Origin: Clostridiales bacterium
Lineage (GTDB): Bacteria; Bacillota; Clostridia; Peptostreptococcales; Anaerovoracaceae
DNA length: 64,000 nt
Direction of reading: 5' to 3'
Assembly (NCBI GenBank): GCA_022766365.1
Contig: JALENW010000003.1
Coordinates: forward strand, 37,173 to 101,172
Shown: piece by piece, positions 26,747-34,693 of the stretch
How the letters are laid out: every line of letters starts with the position of its first letter
Numbering within the stretch: the stretch's first letter is position 1
Notes under the pieces: generated by a model
What the model was told of the DNA's origin: nothing
What the model saw: only the letters and a program-made list of their open reading frames with translations
The model's database searches: none
Position numbers and translations under genes: made by a program

Positions 26747-29425
26747 TTGAAGAAAGAGAAGTATAGGGTAACGGGTATGACGTGTGGAGCATGCTCTGCC
26801 CGTGTGGAGAAAGCTGTGAAAAAACTCCCGGGAACAGAAGATGTGCAGGTTAATTTGCTCACCGGGAGTATGCTTCTAAAAAGAGACGAAGGACGCATTT
26901 CCACAGAAGAAATTGAGAAAGCTGTGGAAAATGCAGGATATCGTGCGCGTATTGAAAGCAATGGAATGAAAAGTGTACGGGGAGGTACGAAATCAGGACG
27001 TAACCATGGTGACGTTGGTGCTTCTCAATCTGATATGAATCCCGGCGATGAGGGAATCGGGAGTATACATAGAGAAGAAGCGAAGAGAAAAGGCGGGATT
27101 TTTATGTGGTCTCTTCTGTTTCTTGTGCCTCTAATGTATTTTAGCATGGGTCCTATGATCGGTCATATGCTGGGGCATTTGCTTGGAATCGATATTAATC
27201 TTCCAACGGGTTCGGAGCTTTCTAACACTTTTAGCCAGTTCATACTTCTGTTGCCAATTATTTATTTGAATCGGGAGTATTTTGTGAAAGGTATTCCTGC
27301 ACTGTTCAGGGGAAATCCTAATATGGACAGCCTTATTGCCATGGGATCAGCCGTTTCGACTATATATGGAATATTTTCAATGTATGCAATGATTTACGGA
27401 GAAGAGGGACATCACATTTATTTTGAGTCTGCGGGAATGATTCTAACCCTGATAACAATGGGTAAATACCTTGAGGCCGGAAGTAAGGGAAAGACTACAG
27501 ACGCCATTGAAAGATTGATGAATCTTACACCGAAAACGGTCATAGTTGAGAGAGAGGGAGAGGAGGTCGAAATCCCCGTGGAAAACCTGAGAGCAGGTGA
27601 TGTAATGGTGATAAAGCCGGGTCAGGTCATAGGTGCCGATGGGATAGTTGTATCAGGGGAGAGTTGGGTTGAACAATCTGCTATTACCGGAGAAAGCGTT
27701 CCTCTTCCTAAGAAAAAGGGTGATGAAGTTATTTCTGCAACTTTGAATCAGAACGGTCTGCTTAAAGTTCGGGCTGAGAGGGTAGGCGATGACAGTACAA
27801 TAAATCAAATAATAGCTCTTGTCAACGAGGCTAGTGCAAGCAAAGCTCCCATCGCACAGATGGCAGATAAAATTGCAGGGGTATTCGTTCCGACAGTAAT
27901 TTTCATTGCACTGCTCACCTTTGGTATATGGATGATTGCAACCGGTGATGTGGCCATGGCTGTAAACTGTGGAATTAGTGTCCTTGTGATTTCATGCCCT
28001 TGTGCGTTGGGTCTCGCGACACCTGTGGCAATAATGGTGGGCACAGGAAGGGGTGCAGAGGAAGGTATACTTATAAGAGGGGGAGAAGCTCTGGAGAGAC
28101 TTCACTCGGTAGATGCTGTTTTGATGGACAAAACAGGTACCATAACAGAGGGTAAACCTAAGGTTACTGATATTGTCCCCTTTGGTATCTCCGATGTTGA
28201 ATTCATGGAGATTGCCGCAGCTCTTGAGCGGGGATCAGAGCATCCTCTCGGTGCAGCTATATTATCATGTCAAAGGGAAATGTACTCCGATGGAGAGCTA
28301 CCCGAGGTTGAGGATTTTCATGCTTACTTTGGAAAGGGTGTAAAGGGAAAAGTTCTAGGTCGTATTGTGTACGGAGGGAATCAAAGCCTGATGGATGAAA
28401 TAGGCTTAAACCTTGAGGAGGATGTACTTGCTAAAATAGGGAAGTTTGCGGAAGAGGGCAAAACTCCCATGATATTTGCAGATGATGAGGGGATTATCGG
28501 TATAGTTGCTGTGGCAGATGTAGCGAAACCTGACAGCAGGCAGGCGATAGCATCATTTGAAAAAGAAGGCGTTGAAGTGGTAATGCTCACCGGGGATAAT
28601 AAGATAACCGGTGAAGCTGTAGCAAGGAAGCTGGGAATCGATCGTGTTGTAGCGGAGGTCATGCCTCAGGATAAGGAGGCTGAGGTCAGAAAGATGATGA
28701 ATTCCGGAAAGACTGTTGCTATGATTGGTGACGGGATAAATGACGGCCCTGCACTCGCTCGTGCTGATGTGGGTATTGCAATAGGTGCCGGAACAGATGT
28801 GGCTATAGAAAGTGCAGACGTGGTTTTGATAAACAACAGGCTTACAGATGCATTTGCAGCTTTTAAATTGTCAAAGGCTGTTATAACAAATATTAAGGAA
28901 AATCTCTTCTGGGCGTTCATATATAATACGATCTTGATCCCCGTAGCAGCCGGTGCTCTTTATCCTTTGTGGGGAATAATATTAAATCCTATGATGGGAG
29001 CTGCAGCTATGAGCCTGTCCAGCTTTTGTGTTGTGATGAATTCCTTAAGGCTGAGATTTTTCAAAAGACCGGAGGCTGTTTATCTTGAAAATAGCGGCTC
29101 CGATGATTATAATATAAAATTAAAGGGAGCGAGAAATTTTCTCATGAGTTCTGATGGAAATGTGGAGAATGAATCTGACGAAAAGATTTCTTTATCAAAT
29201 GAAGTTGAGAAGGAGAAAGATGTAATGAAATATGAGTTGAATGTTAAAGGTATGATGTGCGAAAACTGTGTGAAACATGTAGATAAAGCACTGTCAGCTA
29301 TGGAGGGTGTTAAGTCTGTGAATGTGAATCTTGAAAAGAACATGGCGACGGTAGAGGCTGATAAGGAAATCTCTAAGGAGGAGTTCGAGGCCGTAATTGC
29401 AGAGGCCGGATATGAATTGGTATAA
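26747..29425 (+). CDS. copA: copper-exporting P-type ATPase with C-terminal CopZ-like domain
   Basis: The 892-residue P1B-type ATPase starts at TTG, with AAAGGAG seven bases upstream. Order: N-terminal HMA domain with C13-x2-C16, a glycine- and charge-rich linker (about 75-120), membrane helices, the ITGES actuator loop, the metal-binding C417-P-C419 in helix 6, the phosphorylation motif DKTGT (Asp461), GDGIND, and the last helices. After a linker rich in Ser and Glu a second HMA domain (GMMCENC, Cys838 and Cys841) forms the C terminus. That domain has the size and motif of the free chaperone CopZ, usually a separate gene. No CsoR or CopY regulator gene is adjacent. It exports Cu(I) from the cytoplasm. 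Confidence 0.94.
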   Translation: MKKEKYRVTGMTCGACSARVEKAVKKLPGTEDVQVNLLTGSMLLKRDEGRISTEEIEKAVENAGYRARIESNGMKSVRGGTKSGRNHGDVGASQSDMNPGDEGIGSIHREEAKRKGGIFMWSLLFLVPLMYFSMGPMIGHMLGHLLGIDINLPTGSELSNTFSQFILLLPIIYLNREYFVKGIPALFRGNPNMDSLIAMGSAVSTIYGIFSMYAMIYGEEGHHIYFESAGMILTLITMGKYLEAGSKGKTTDAIERLMNLTPKTVIVEREGEEVEIPVENLRAGDVMVIKPGQVIGADGIVVSGESWVEQSAITGESVPLPKKKGDEVISATLNQNGLLKVRAERVGDDSTINQIIALVNEASASKAPIAQMADKIAGVFVPTVIFIALLTFGIWMIATGDVAMAVNCGISVLVISCPCALGLATPVAIMVGTGRGAEEGILIRGGEALERLHSVDAVLMDKTGTITEGKPKVTDIVPFGISDVEFMEIAAALERGSEHPLGAAILSCQREMYSDGELPEVEDFHAYFGKGVKGKVLGRIVYGGNQSLMDEIGLNLEEDVLAKIGKFAEEGKTPMIFADDEGIIGIVAVADVAKPDSRQAIASFEKEGVEVVMLTGDNKITGEAVARKLGIDRVVAEVMPQDKEAEVRKMMNSGKTVAMIGDGINDGPALARADVGIAIGAGTDVAIESADVVLINNRLTDAFAAFKLSKAVITNIKENLFWAFIYNTILIPVAAGALYPLWGIILNPMMGAAAMSLSSFCVVMNSLRLRFFKRPEAVYLENSGSDDYNIKLKGARNFLMSSDGNVENESDEKISLSNEVEKEKDVMKYELNVKGMMCENCVKHVDKALSAMEGVKSVNVNLEKNMATVEADKEISKEEFEAVIAEAGYELV
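29225..29425 (+). other. possible internally initiated CopZ-like copper chaperone within copA
   Basis: An in-frame ATG at 29225 (codon 827 of copA) is preceded by AAGGAG (29210-29215) at a nine-base spacing. Starting here gives a 66-residue protein consisting of exactly one HMA domain (starts MKYELNVKGMMCENC), the normal size of CopZ. A free chaperone could thus be made from the same message. The precedent in E. coli is a frameshift in copA that makes a soluble HMA protein; internal initiation here is an inference from the spacing. Confidence 0.4.
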
Positions 29426-30938
29426 GCTCGGAAGAGCTATAGGTGTCATAAAAAAGAATGAGACCGGGGATAGCAATGAAGCTATCGGAAACCGCAGAGA
29501 GCATTGTACGGTAGATGGGGTTGCAGATATCATAGAAGTCCGGAGTGATAGACTGAGACGGGAAGCCACCGAGTTAGGAGAATTCCCGAAAAAGAGGGAA
29601 TATGAGATCGGTGAAGGAATCAAGTCTTATACAGCCGACAGCTTACCGGAGAATATAATTTCGTCTTCTGAGTCCAAAACAGGAGATTCTGTTTTAGGGA
29701 GCTCCGAAATCGGGACTCGGGATAAAGATATAAATATTAATAGCCTATCCATGAGGAAATATATACTCATTTTATTCGGAGTAATACTCTTTTATTTAAC
29801 AATCAAGAACATCGCTGTTGTAACGAAATATGCCGGAGCTTTCGTATCTTTCTTTACACCGTTTATACTTGGTGCGGCTCTTGCGTTCATTATTAATGTA
29901 CCGATGACTAAAATTGAAAACCTGCTGTTTGGGAAGTTACCCGGTAATCCGGCAACAAGGCTTCAAATGATTGCTAAGTCCTGCAAGCGACCTGTGAGCA
30001 TGGTTATCACTTTAATTCTGGTCTTTGGAGTTATCACTGTTGCCGTTATGAATATTGTTCCTCAGCTCGCAAATACTTTGGAATCTCTTGCGATTGCACT
30101 GCCCGGGGCAATTCACAGGTTAGAGGAGTGGATTGCGGCGAACGCAGGAAAAATAGATGCCCTTCAAAACATGATGAGCAAGATAAATATCAATTTTGAT
30201 TCTCTGGGAAAGGAACTGGCCTCCACAGCACAAAGATGGGCATCAACATTGCTTAACAGCAGTTTTAGTACGGTTTCAAACATATTGAATGGAATTGTAC
30301 AGTTTGTGATAGGACTAATATTTTCCATATATGTTCTGCTTCAGAAGGAAAAACTTTCAAGACAGGGCAAACAGGTGGTATATGCCTTTTTCCGGGAGGA
30401 GACAGCTGATAAGGTAATGTATATTCTGGGAATGACAAAGGATGTATTCAAAGGATTTATTTCGGTTCAATGTGTGGACGGAATAATCAATGGAATCCTT
30501 TTCTTTATTATATTGACGGTTTTGGGAATTCCGTATGCGATAATGATCAGCATAGTGACGGGATTTATGGCTCTAATTCCTATCATAGGTTCTTTCATTG
30601 GTGCCGGCATAGGAATTATATTGATTCTTATAGTAGATCCATCCCAGGTCTTTTACTTCATATTGATGTATGTGATCATTCAACAGCTTGATGGTAATGT
30701 AATCTACCCGCTGATTGCAGGGAACACGGTAGGGTTACCGTCCATATGGGTGCTCATGGCAGTGACTGTAGGTGGAAGCATGATGGGTGTTCTCGGTATG
30801 GTGCTTTTCATACCGATCTGTTCCGTTGTATATCAGCTAACCAGGTATTACGTATTTAGAAGACTCGAATGTAACAGCGTCCCATCGGAAAAATGGGAAA
30901 ACCCGGTTGACCTTGATATAGAGGTTCTTGATAAATAA
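29412..30938 (+). CDS. AI-2E/PerM (UPF0118) family transporter
   Basis: The membrane part (from about residue 115) shows the PerM family pattern: two N-terminal helices, a periplasm-facing domain with amphipathic helices, then a cluster of C-terminal helices with GFMALIPIIGSFIGAG and GNVIYPLIAGNTVGLPSIWVL. Members export diverse small molecules or sodium, and the substrate cannot be read from sequence. The start is uncertain: the ATG at 29412 overlaps the last 14 bases of copA and gives about 508 residues with a 110-residue hydrophilic, acidic N-terminal extension; ATG 29752, just before the first membrane helix, would give the usual family length. Neither has a strong ribosome site. Confidence 0.82.
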   Translation: MNWYKLGRAIGVIKKNETGDSNEAIGNRREHCTVDGVADIIEVRSDRLRREATELGEFPKKREYEIGEGIKSYTADSLPENIISSSESKTGDSVLGSSEIGTRDKDININSLSMRKYILILFGVILFYLTIKNIAVVTKYAGAFVSFFTPFILGAALAFIINVPMTKIENLLFGKLPGNPATRLQMIAKSCKRPVSMVITLILVFGVITVAVMNIVPQLANTLESLAIALPGAIHRLEEWIAANAGKIDALQNMMSKININFDSLGKELASTAQRWASTLLNSSFSTVSNILNGIVQFVIGLIFSIYVLLQKEKLSRQGKQVVYAFFREETADKVMYILGMTKDVFKGFISVQCVDGIINGILFFIILTVLGIPYAIMISIVTGFMALIPIIGSFIGAGIGIILILIVDPSQVFYFILMYVIIQQLDGNVIYPLIAGNTVGLPSIWVLMAVTVGGSMMGVLGMVLFIPICSVVYQLTRYYVFRRLECNSVPSEKWENPVDLDIEVLDK

Positions 30939-30964
30939 TAAGACAGACTCTGTAAAAATAATAC

Positions 30965-31072
30965 GGAGCAGGGGCTCAATTTTTAATTTTGTACTCCCTA
31001 AAGTAAACTGGCTTATGCTTAGTTTCAAGTGAGTCAAATTTCTTTTGAGAACTCCTGCTCCTTTGTTTTTTT
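30965..31072 (+). terminator. large hairpin with T-rich tail after the PerM gene
   Basis: GGAGCAGG (30965-30972) pairs with CCTGCTCC (31054-31061) and is followed by TTTGTTTTTTT. The roughly 80-base loop holds smaller pairings (for example AAACT with AGTTT, and TCAAA with TTTGA), so the whole is a multi-branched structure rather than a compact terminator. It may terminate the copA/PerM transcript or be a structured 3' RNA. Confidence 0.45.
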
Positions 31073-31165
31073 GTGCAAACTATGTTCGCAAATAGTCGGT
31101 TTATGACGAATCTGAGATAAGTTATATTATGGAGTCAGCATGTTCATATAATAAGATACAAGAGT

Positions 31166-33733
31166 TTACTCCATACTTTTTAATGAGTCAATCATATTTA
31201 TTCGCCTGATTTTGAAGTACATTATCAGATTGACCAGACATGCAAACAGCATAGTCAAGCCGAAGGAAATCAGGTAGCTGTACCAAGCTATTCTCAGGTG
31301 GAAGTAGATCATCTCAACCTTAATCTGGTGCATTACAAAAGCATGCAAAAGGTGTCCCAAACCTAATCCTATTGCTGCTCCGAAAGCTGTGAGAAATGTG
31401 CTTTCCCTGAAAATGTACAAAGCCGTTTCATGGGGATAAAATCCCAGGACCTTAATAGTTGCAATCTCCCTTACTCTTTCGGTTATGCTGATATTTGACA
31501 GGTTATACAAAACAATAAGTGCGAGGCCCGCAGCGGCAAGGCAGATCACAGCAATAACGGAATCGAGACTGTTCATCATATTTTTAATCCTGGTGTAGTT
31601 ATCCCGATTGATTATAGTTCCGCTCACACCGGAATGTCCCATGGTGTCCACTGCCGCCTTCATTATTTTGTCTGTCTCCTTTTCATCACCAAGTGAAGCG
31701 GGTCTTTCGATGCCCTTGATGTTGGCAAAGGCAGAGTTGATTGTTGCCTTATCTCCAAAACTCTCTTCATACGTAGCGGTACTCATATAGATGTAGTTAT
31801 CTATGAAGTTTTCGGTGATATCGCTTACGATAAGATCGGCAGATTTGCCGGATTTTGTTTTTAGGTTTATCTTTGAACCGATATGAATTTTTTCTTCTTC
31901 AGCGAGCTTCTCGCATATTATAATCTTGCCTTTATCGGGAATATTAAGTTTCTTCCCATGCATTTTAAGGTTGATAAATTTGGAAATATCCTTTTTGTCT
32001 GTTGCAACAAGCTTAAGATTTACATTGGATTTTCTGCTCTTGTAACGCAATTCTTCGCCATGGAAAAACATCGCATCATCGATGGAATTAACGGATTTGA
32101 TAAAAACTTTTTCCCGTTTTCTCATGTCATTATGAAATGTTATGGCAAAGTCATAAAGTGTTATATCTTCGTATTGAAAATTGGCGACGTTCTTTATCGA
32201 ATCGTTGATACCGAAGCCTGTCAGCAGCAGGGCCGTACAACCGCCTATACCCAAAATCATCATGAAGAGACGTTTTTTGTATCTGAATATATTCCTGAAT
32301 GTTACTTTATAGAGGAAGCTGAAATGTTTCCAAAGGAAAGGAACTTTTTCTAAGAAAATTCTTTTTCCTTCCTTTGGAGCTTTGGGTATGATCAGAGATG
32401 CCGGCATTCCTTTTCTATCCTCGTGAAAAGCAATGAGTGTAGCTCCGAGAGCTCCGGCAACACATACGATAAGTGTTGCAATACCCAGAGGTATGTCATG
32501 AGGATATCTGATTGTAGTATCAAAATGGTAAACGGCCTGGTAAGCATTCCAGATTGTAAGAGGGAAAATATAACTTCCCAGAAGATAGCCGGATATTGTG
32601 CCTATTACAGTAGCACTGCCTGCATAAAACAGATACTTGCCTAAAATGGATCCGTCTCTGTAACCCAGTGCTTTGAGAACACCTATCTCTGTGCGTTGTT
32701 CATCAACAAGTCTTGCCATCGATGTCATAACTACAAGGGCTGCAACAAGGAAGAAGAAGGCGGGGAATACATTAGCAATTCCTCGGACTATGTTGGCGTC
32801 CCTTTCGAATGCGGAGTAACCGGGATTATCACGTCTGTCCAAGAGGTATGTGACGGGTTTATCTATCTTGCGCGTAGCTTCTTCTATTGCACTTTCGGGG
32901 GCATTTTGAATGCCCATCGACTGAAATTGAGCATTTACCTTGTCCTTGACATCTTTAACCAATCTGTCGTATCGACTGTTTGCACCAATCTTCATGGCAC
33001 TTGACATCTCTTTGCGAAGGTTGTCAACCAAACTTTCATATTCCTTAGTGTATATCTTGGGGCGATCTTTTAAAGTGAAGTTTACAGAAGTGTAAAAGTC
33101 TGTTGCGAAGGCTTTGACAGGAACATAGATAAAAGCCTCTATGTTGCCGTTCCCGAGATTTGTATACCCCCTTTCCTTATTCAGATACAGAGGTGATGAC
33201 CCGATCCCGACAATTTTAAAACTATGAGTTTTAAATGAATCTATTGCAGTCTTTTCTTCATCTTTGTCACCGTCAGGCTTTGCAATGGAAATTGTTCTTC
33301 CTATATCATCTTTTGAAAAAATATAATCATCAGCAAGACATTCATCGGACTTCTTAGGGAGTCTTCCATGGGATACTTTCGGCATATCTACGTTTTTTTC
33401 GGGAAGTGAAATCGCTTTGACAACTCCGGAAACTCTCTCGTTGTCTTCATATATAAAATCATGAGACTTAAAAGCTTCCACCTTGGAAACTTGGTCAGAT
33501 TTGATATGAGATTTTATTTTATCAACGTCGGAAGGTTCAAATCCCAGAGAAGAAATCATTTGAAAATCACTTAGATTTTGATCTGTGACCAGTTTGTCTA
33601 CAGTTGTAACCATAACGTTTGTGGCTTGTATCAGCCCTGCAAAGAACCCTACTCCAAGGGCGACGATGGCGATAATCGCAAGATATCTTCCCAAACTTTT
33701 TGTAATTTCTCGTATCGTACTTTTAATTAACAT
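31166..33733 (-). CDS. ABC transporter permease with two FtsX domains
   Basis: This 855-residue membrane protein begins with one membrane helix (RYLAIIAIVALGVGFFAGL), then a large extracytoplasmic region (about 45-340), a three-helix FtsX block (about 330-440), a fourth helix near 495, a second extracytoplasmic region, and a final FtsX block (about 720-850). This MacB/YtrF-like layout is typical of exporters of peptides, lipids or antibiotics that pair with a single ATPase. The partner ATPase gene lies 21 bases upstream in the same direction. Substrate is unknown and no sensor kinase pair is adjacent. The start has only a weak GGAAAG ribosome site, suggesting translational coupling. Confidence 0.88.
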   Translation of the reverse strand: MLIKSTIREITKSLGRYLAIIAIVALGVGFFAGLIQATNVMVTTVDKLVTDQNLSDFQMISSLGFEPSDVDKIKSHIKSDQVSKVEAFKSHDFIYEDNERVSGVVKAISLPEKNVDMPKVSHGRLPKKSDECLADDYIFSKDDIGRTISIAKPDGDKDEEKTAIDSFKTHSFKIVGIGSSPLYLNKERGYTNLGNGNIEAFIYVPVKAFATDFYTSVNFTLKDRPKIYTKEYESLVDNLRKEMSSAMKIGANSRYDRLVKDVKDKVNAQFQSMGIQNAPESAIEEATRKIDKPVTYLLDRRDNPGYSAFERDANIVRGIANVFPAFFFLVAALVVMTSMARLVDEQRTEIGVLKALGYRDGSILGKYLFYAGSATVIGTISGYLLGSYIFPLTIWNAYQAVYHFDTTIRYPHDIPLGIATLIVCVAGALGATLIAFHEDRKGMPASLIIPKAPKEGKRIFLEKVPFLWKHFSFLYKVTFRNIFRYKKRLFMMILGIGGCTALLLTGFGINDSIKNVANFQYEDITLYDFAITFHNDMRKREKVFIKSVNSIDDAMFFHGEELRYKSRKSNVNLKLVATDKKDISKFINLKMHGKKLNIPDKGKIIICEKLAEEEKIHIGSKINLKTKSGKSADLIVSDITENFIDNYIYMSTATYEESFGDKATINSAFANIKGIERPASLGDEKETDKIMKAAVDTMGHSGVSGTIINRDNYTRIKNMMNSLDSVIAVICLAAAGLALIVLYNLSNISITERVREIATIKVLGFYPHETALYIFRESTFLTAFGAAIGLGLGHLLHAFVMHQIKVEMIYFHLRIAWYSYLISFGLTMLFACLVNLIMYFKIRRINMIDSLKSME

Positions 33734-33754
33734 TTCTGTGCTTTCCGGTTCTAT

Positions 33755-34459
33755 CTACCATTCTATATCTTCAATAGGGGTAATATTGTTATTAATCTCT
33801 TCTGCCGTTACAGTCCCGTTTTTAACATGGATTATTCTATCAGCCATTGCCGTAAGAGCTGTATTATGGGTGATTATGATGACGGTCATTCCGGTTGCCC
33901 GGCAAGTGTCATATAGGAGACGCAAAACATTTTTTCCGGTTACATAGTCAAGTGCCCCGGTGGGTTCATCACAAAGCAACAGCTTCGGATTTTTGGCTAA
34001 TGCTCTCGCTATGGCAACACGTTGTTGCTCACCTCCTGAAAGCTGAGACGGAAAATTTTTCAATCTTTCTCCCAGACCCACATGCCCAAGTACCTCCTCT
34101 GAATCTATCGGATCATCACAAATTTGAGTTGCCAGGCTCACATTTTCCACAACTGTAAGGTTATTGATAAGGTTGTAGAATTGGAATACGAAACCGATAT
34201 CATGACGCCTGTACTGAGTTAACTCCTTCTTTGAATAGCCGGAAATATCCTTGCCGTCTAACAGGACATGCCCCTCCGTCAGGGTATCCATTCCTCCAAG
34301 TATGTTCAGAAGAGTTGTCTTTCCTGCTCCGGAAGGACCAACTATCACTACAAACTCACCCTTTTCAATGTTAAAGCTGGCATCCTTCAAAGCCTCTATA
34401 TCAACTTCACCCATGTGATAAACTTTTTTCACATTTCTAAACTCTACGTAGCTCATCAT
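33755..34459 (-). CDS. ABC transporter ATP-binding protein (MacB/LolD-type)
   Basis: This 234-residue ATPase has Walker [11 protein letters not shown]-loop [16 protein letters not shown], the signature [15 protein letters not shown], Walker [13 protein letters not shown] and the switch His in IIITHN. These are the LolD/MacB-type features of ATPases that work with FtsX-like permeases. The first of two adjacent ATGs (at 34459) is used, with AAAGGA five bases before it; the longer in-frame extension to 34492 has no site. It powers the permease encoded just downstream. Confidence 0.94.
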   Translation of the reverse strand: MMSYVEFRNVKKVYHMGEVDIEALKDASFNIEKGEFVVIVGPSGAGKTTLLNILGGMDTLTEGHVLLDGKDISGYSKKELTQYRRHDIGFVFQFYNLINNLTVVENVSLATQICDDPIDSEEVLGHVGLGERLKNFPSQLSGGEQQRVAIARALAKNPKLLLCDEPTGALDYVTGKNVLRLLYDTCRATGMTVIIITHNTALTAMADRIIHVKNGTVTAEEINNNITPIEDIEW

Positions 34460-34542
34460 TCTAATCCTTTTCTGACATTTATGATAAAACAATTATATCA
34501 CATAGATATGTTTTGTTAAAGCAAGAAAACCCGTGCCGCGCA

Positions 34543-34568
34543 GATGATGTCACCTGATGATGTCACCT
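34543..34568. repeat. 13-bp tandem duplication
   Basis: GATGATGTCACCT is repeated exactly twice in tandem in the gap between the divergent ABC ATPase gene and the nucleotidase gene. It may be a slippage product or a two-copy operator for either divergent promoter. Confidence 0.6.
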
Positions 34569-34693
34569 GATATAGATTAGAGCATTACAGATATTTTGTT
34601 TCTGTGTAGGTAAAAATGGAAATTTCTCAAAGTATGTGGTAATATAAAAGAGAGAATCAAAATCGTTAAAAACTCAAATCGAGAGGTGTAGAT

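Noticed and set aside
31883..32353. A 156-codon frame on the plus strand within the FtsX permease gene
   Set aside because: It is antisense to a well-supported permease, with no ribosome site or domain.
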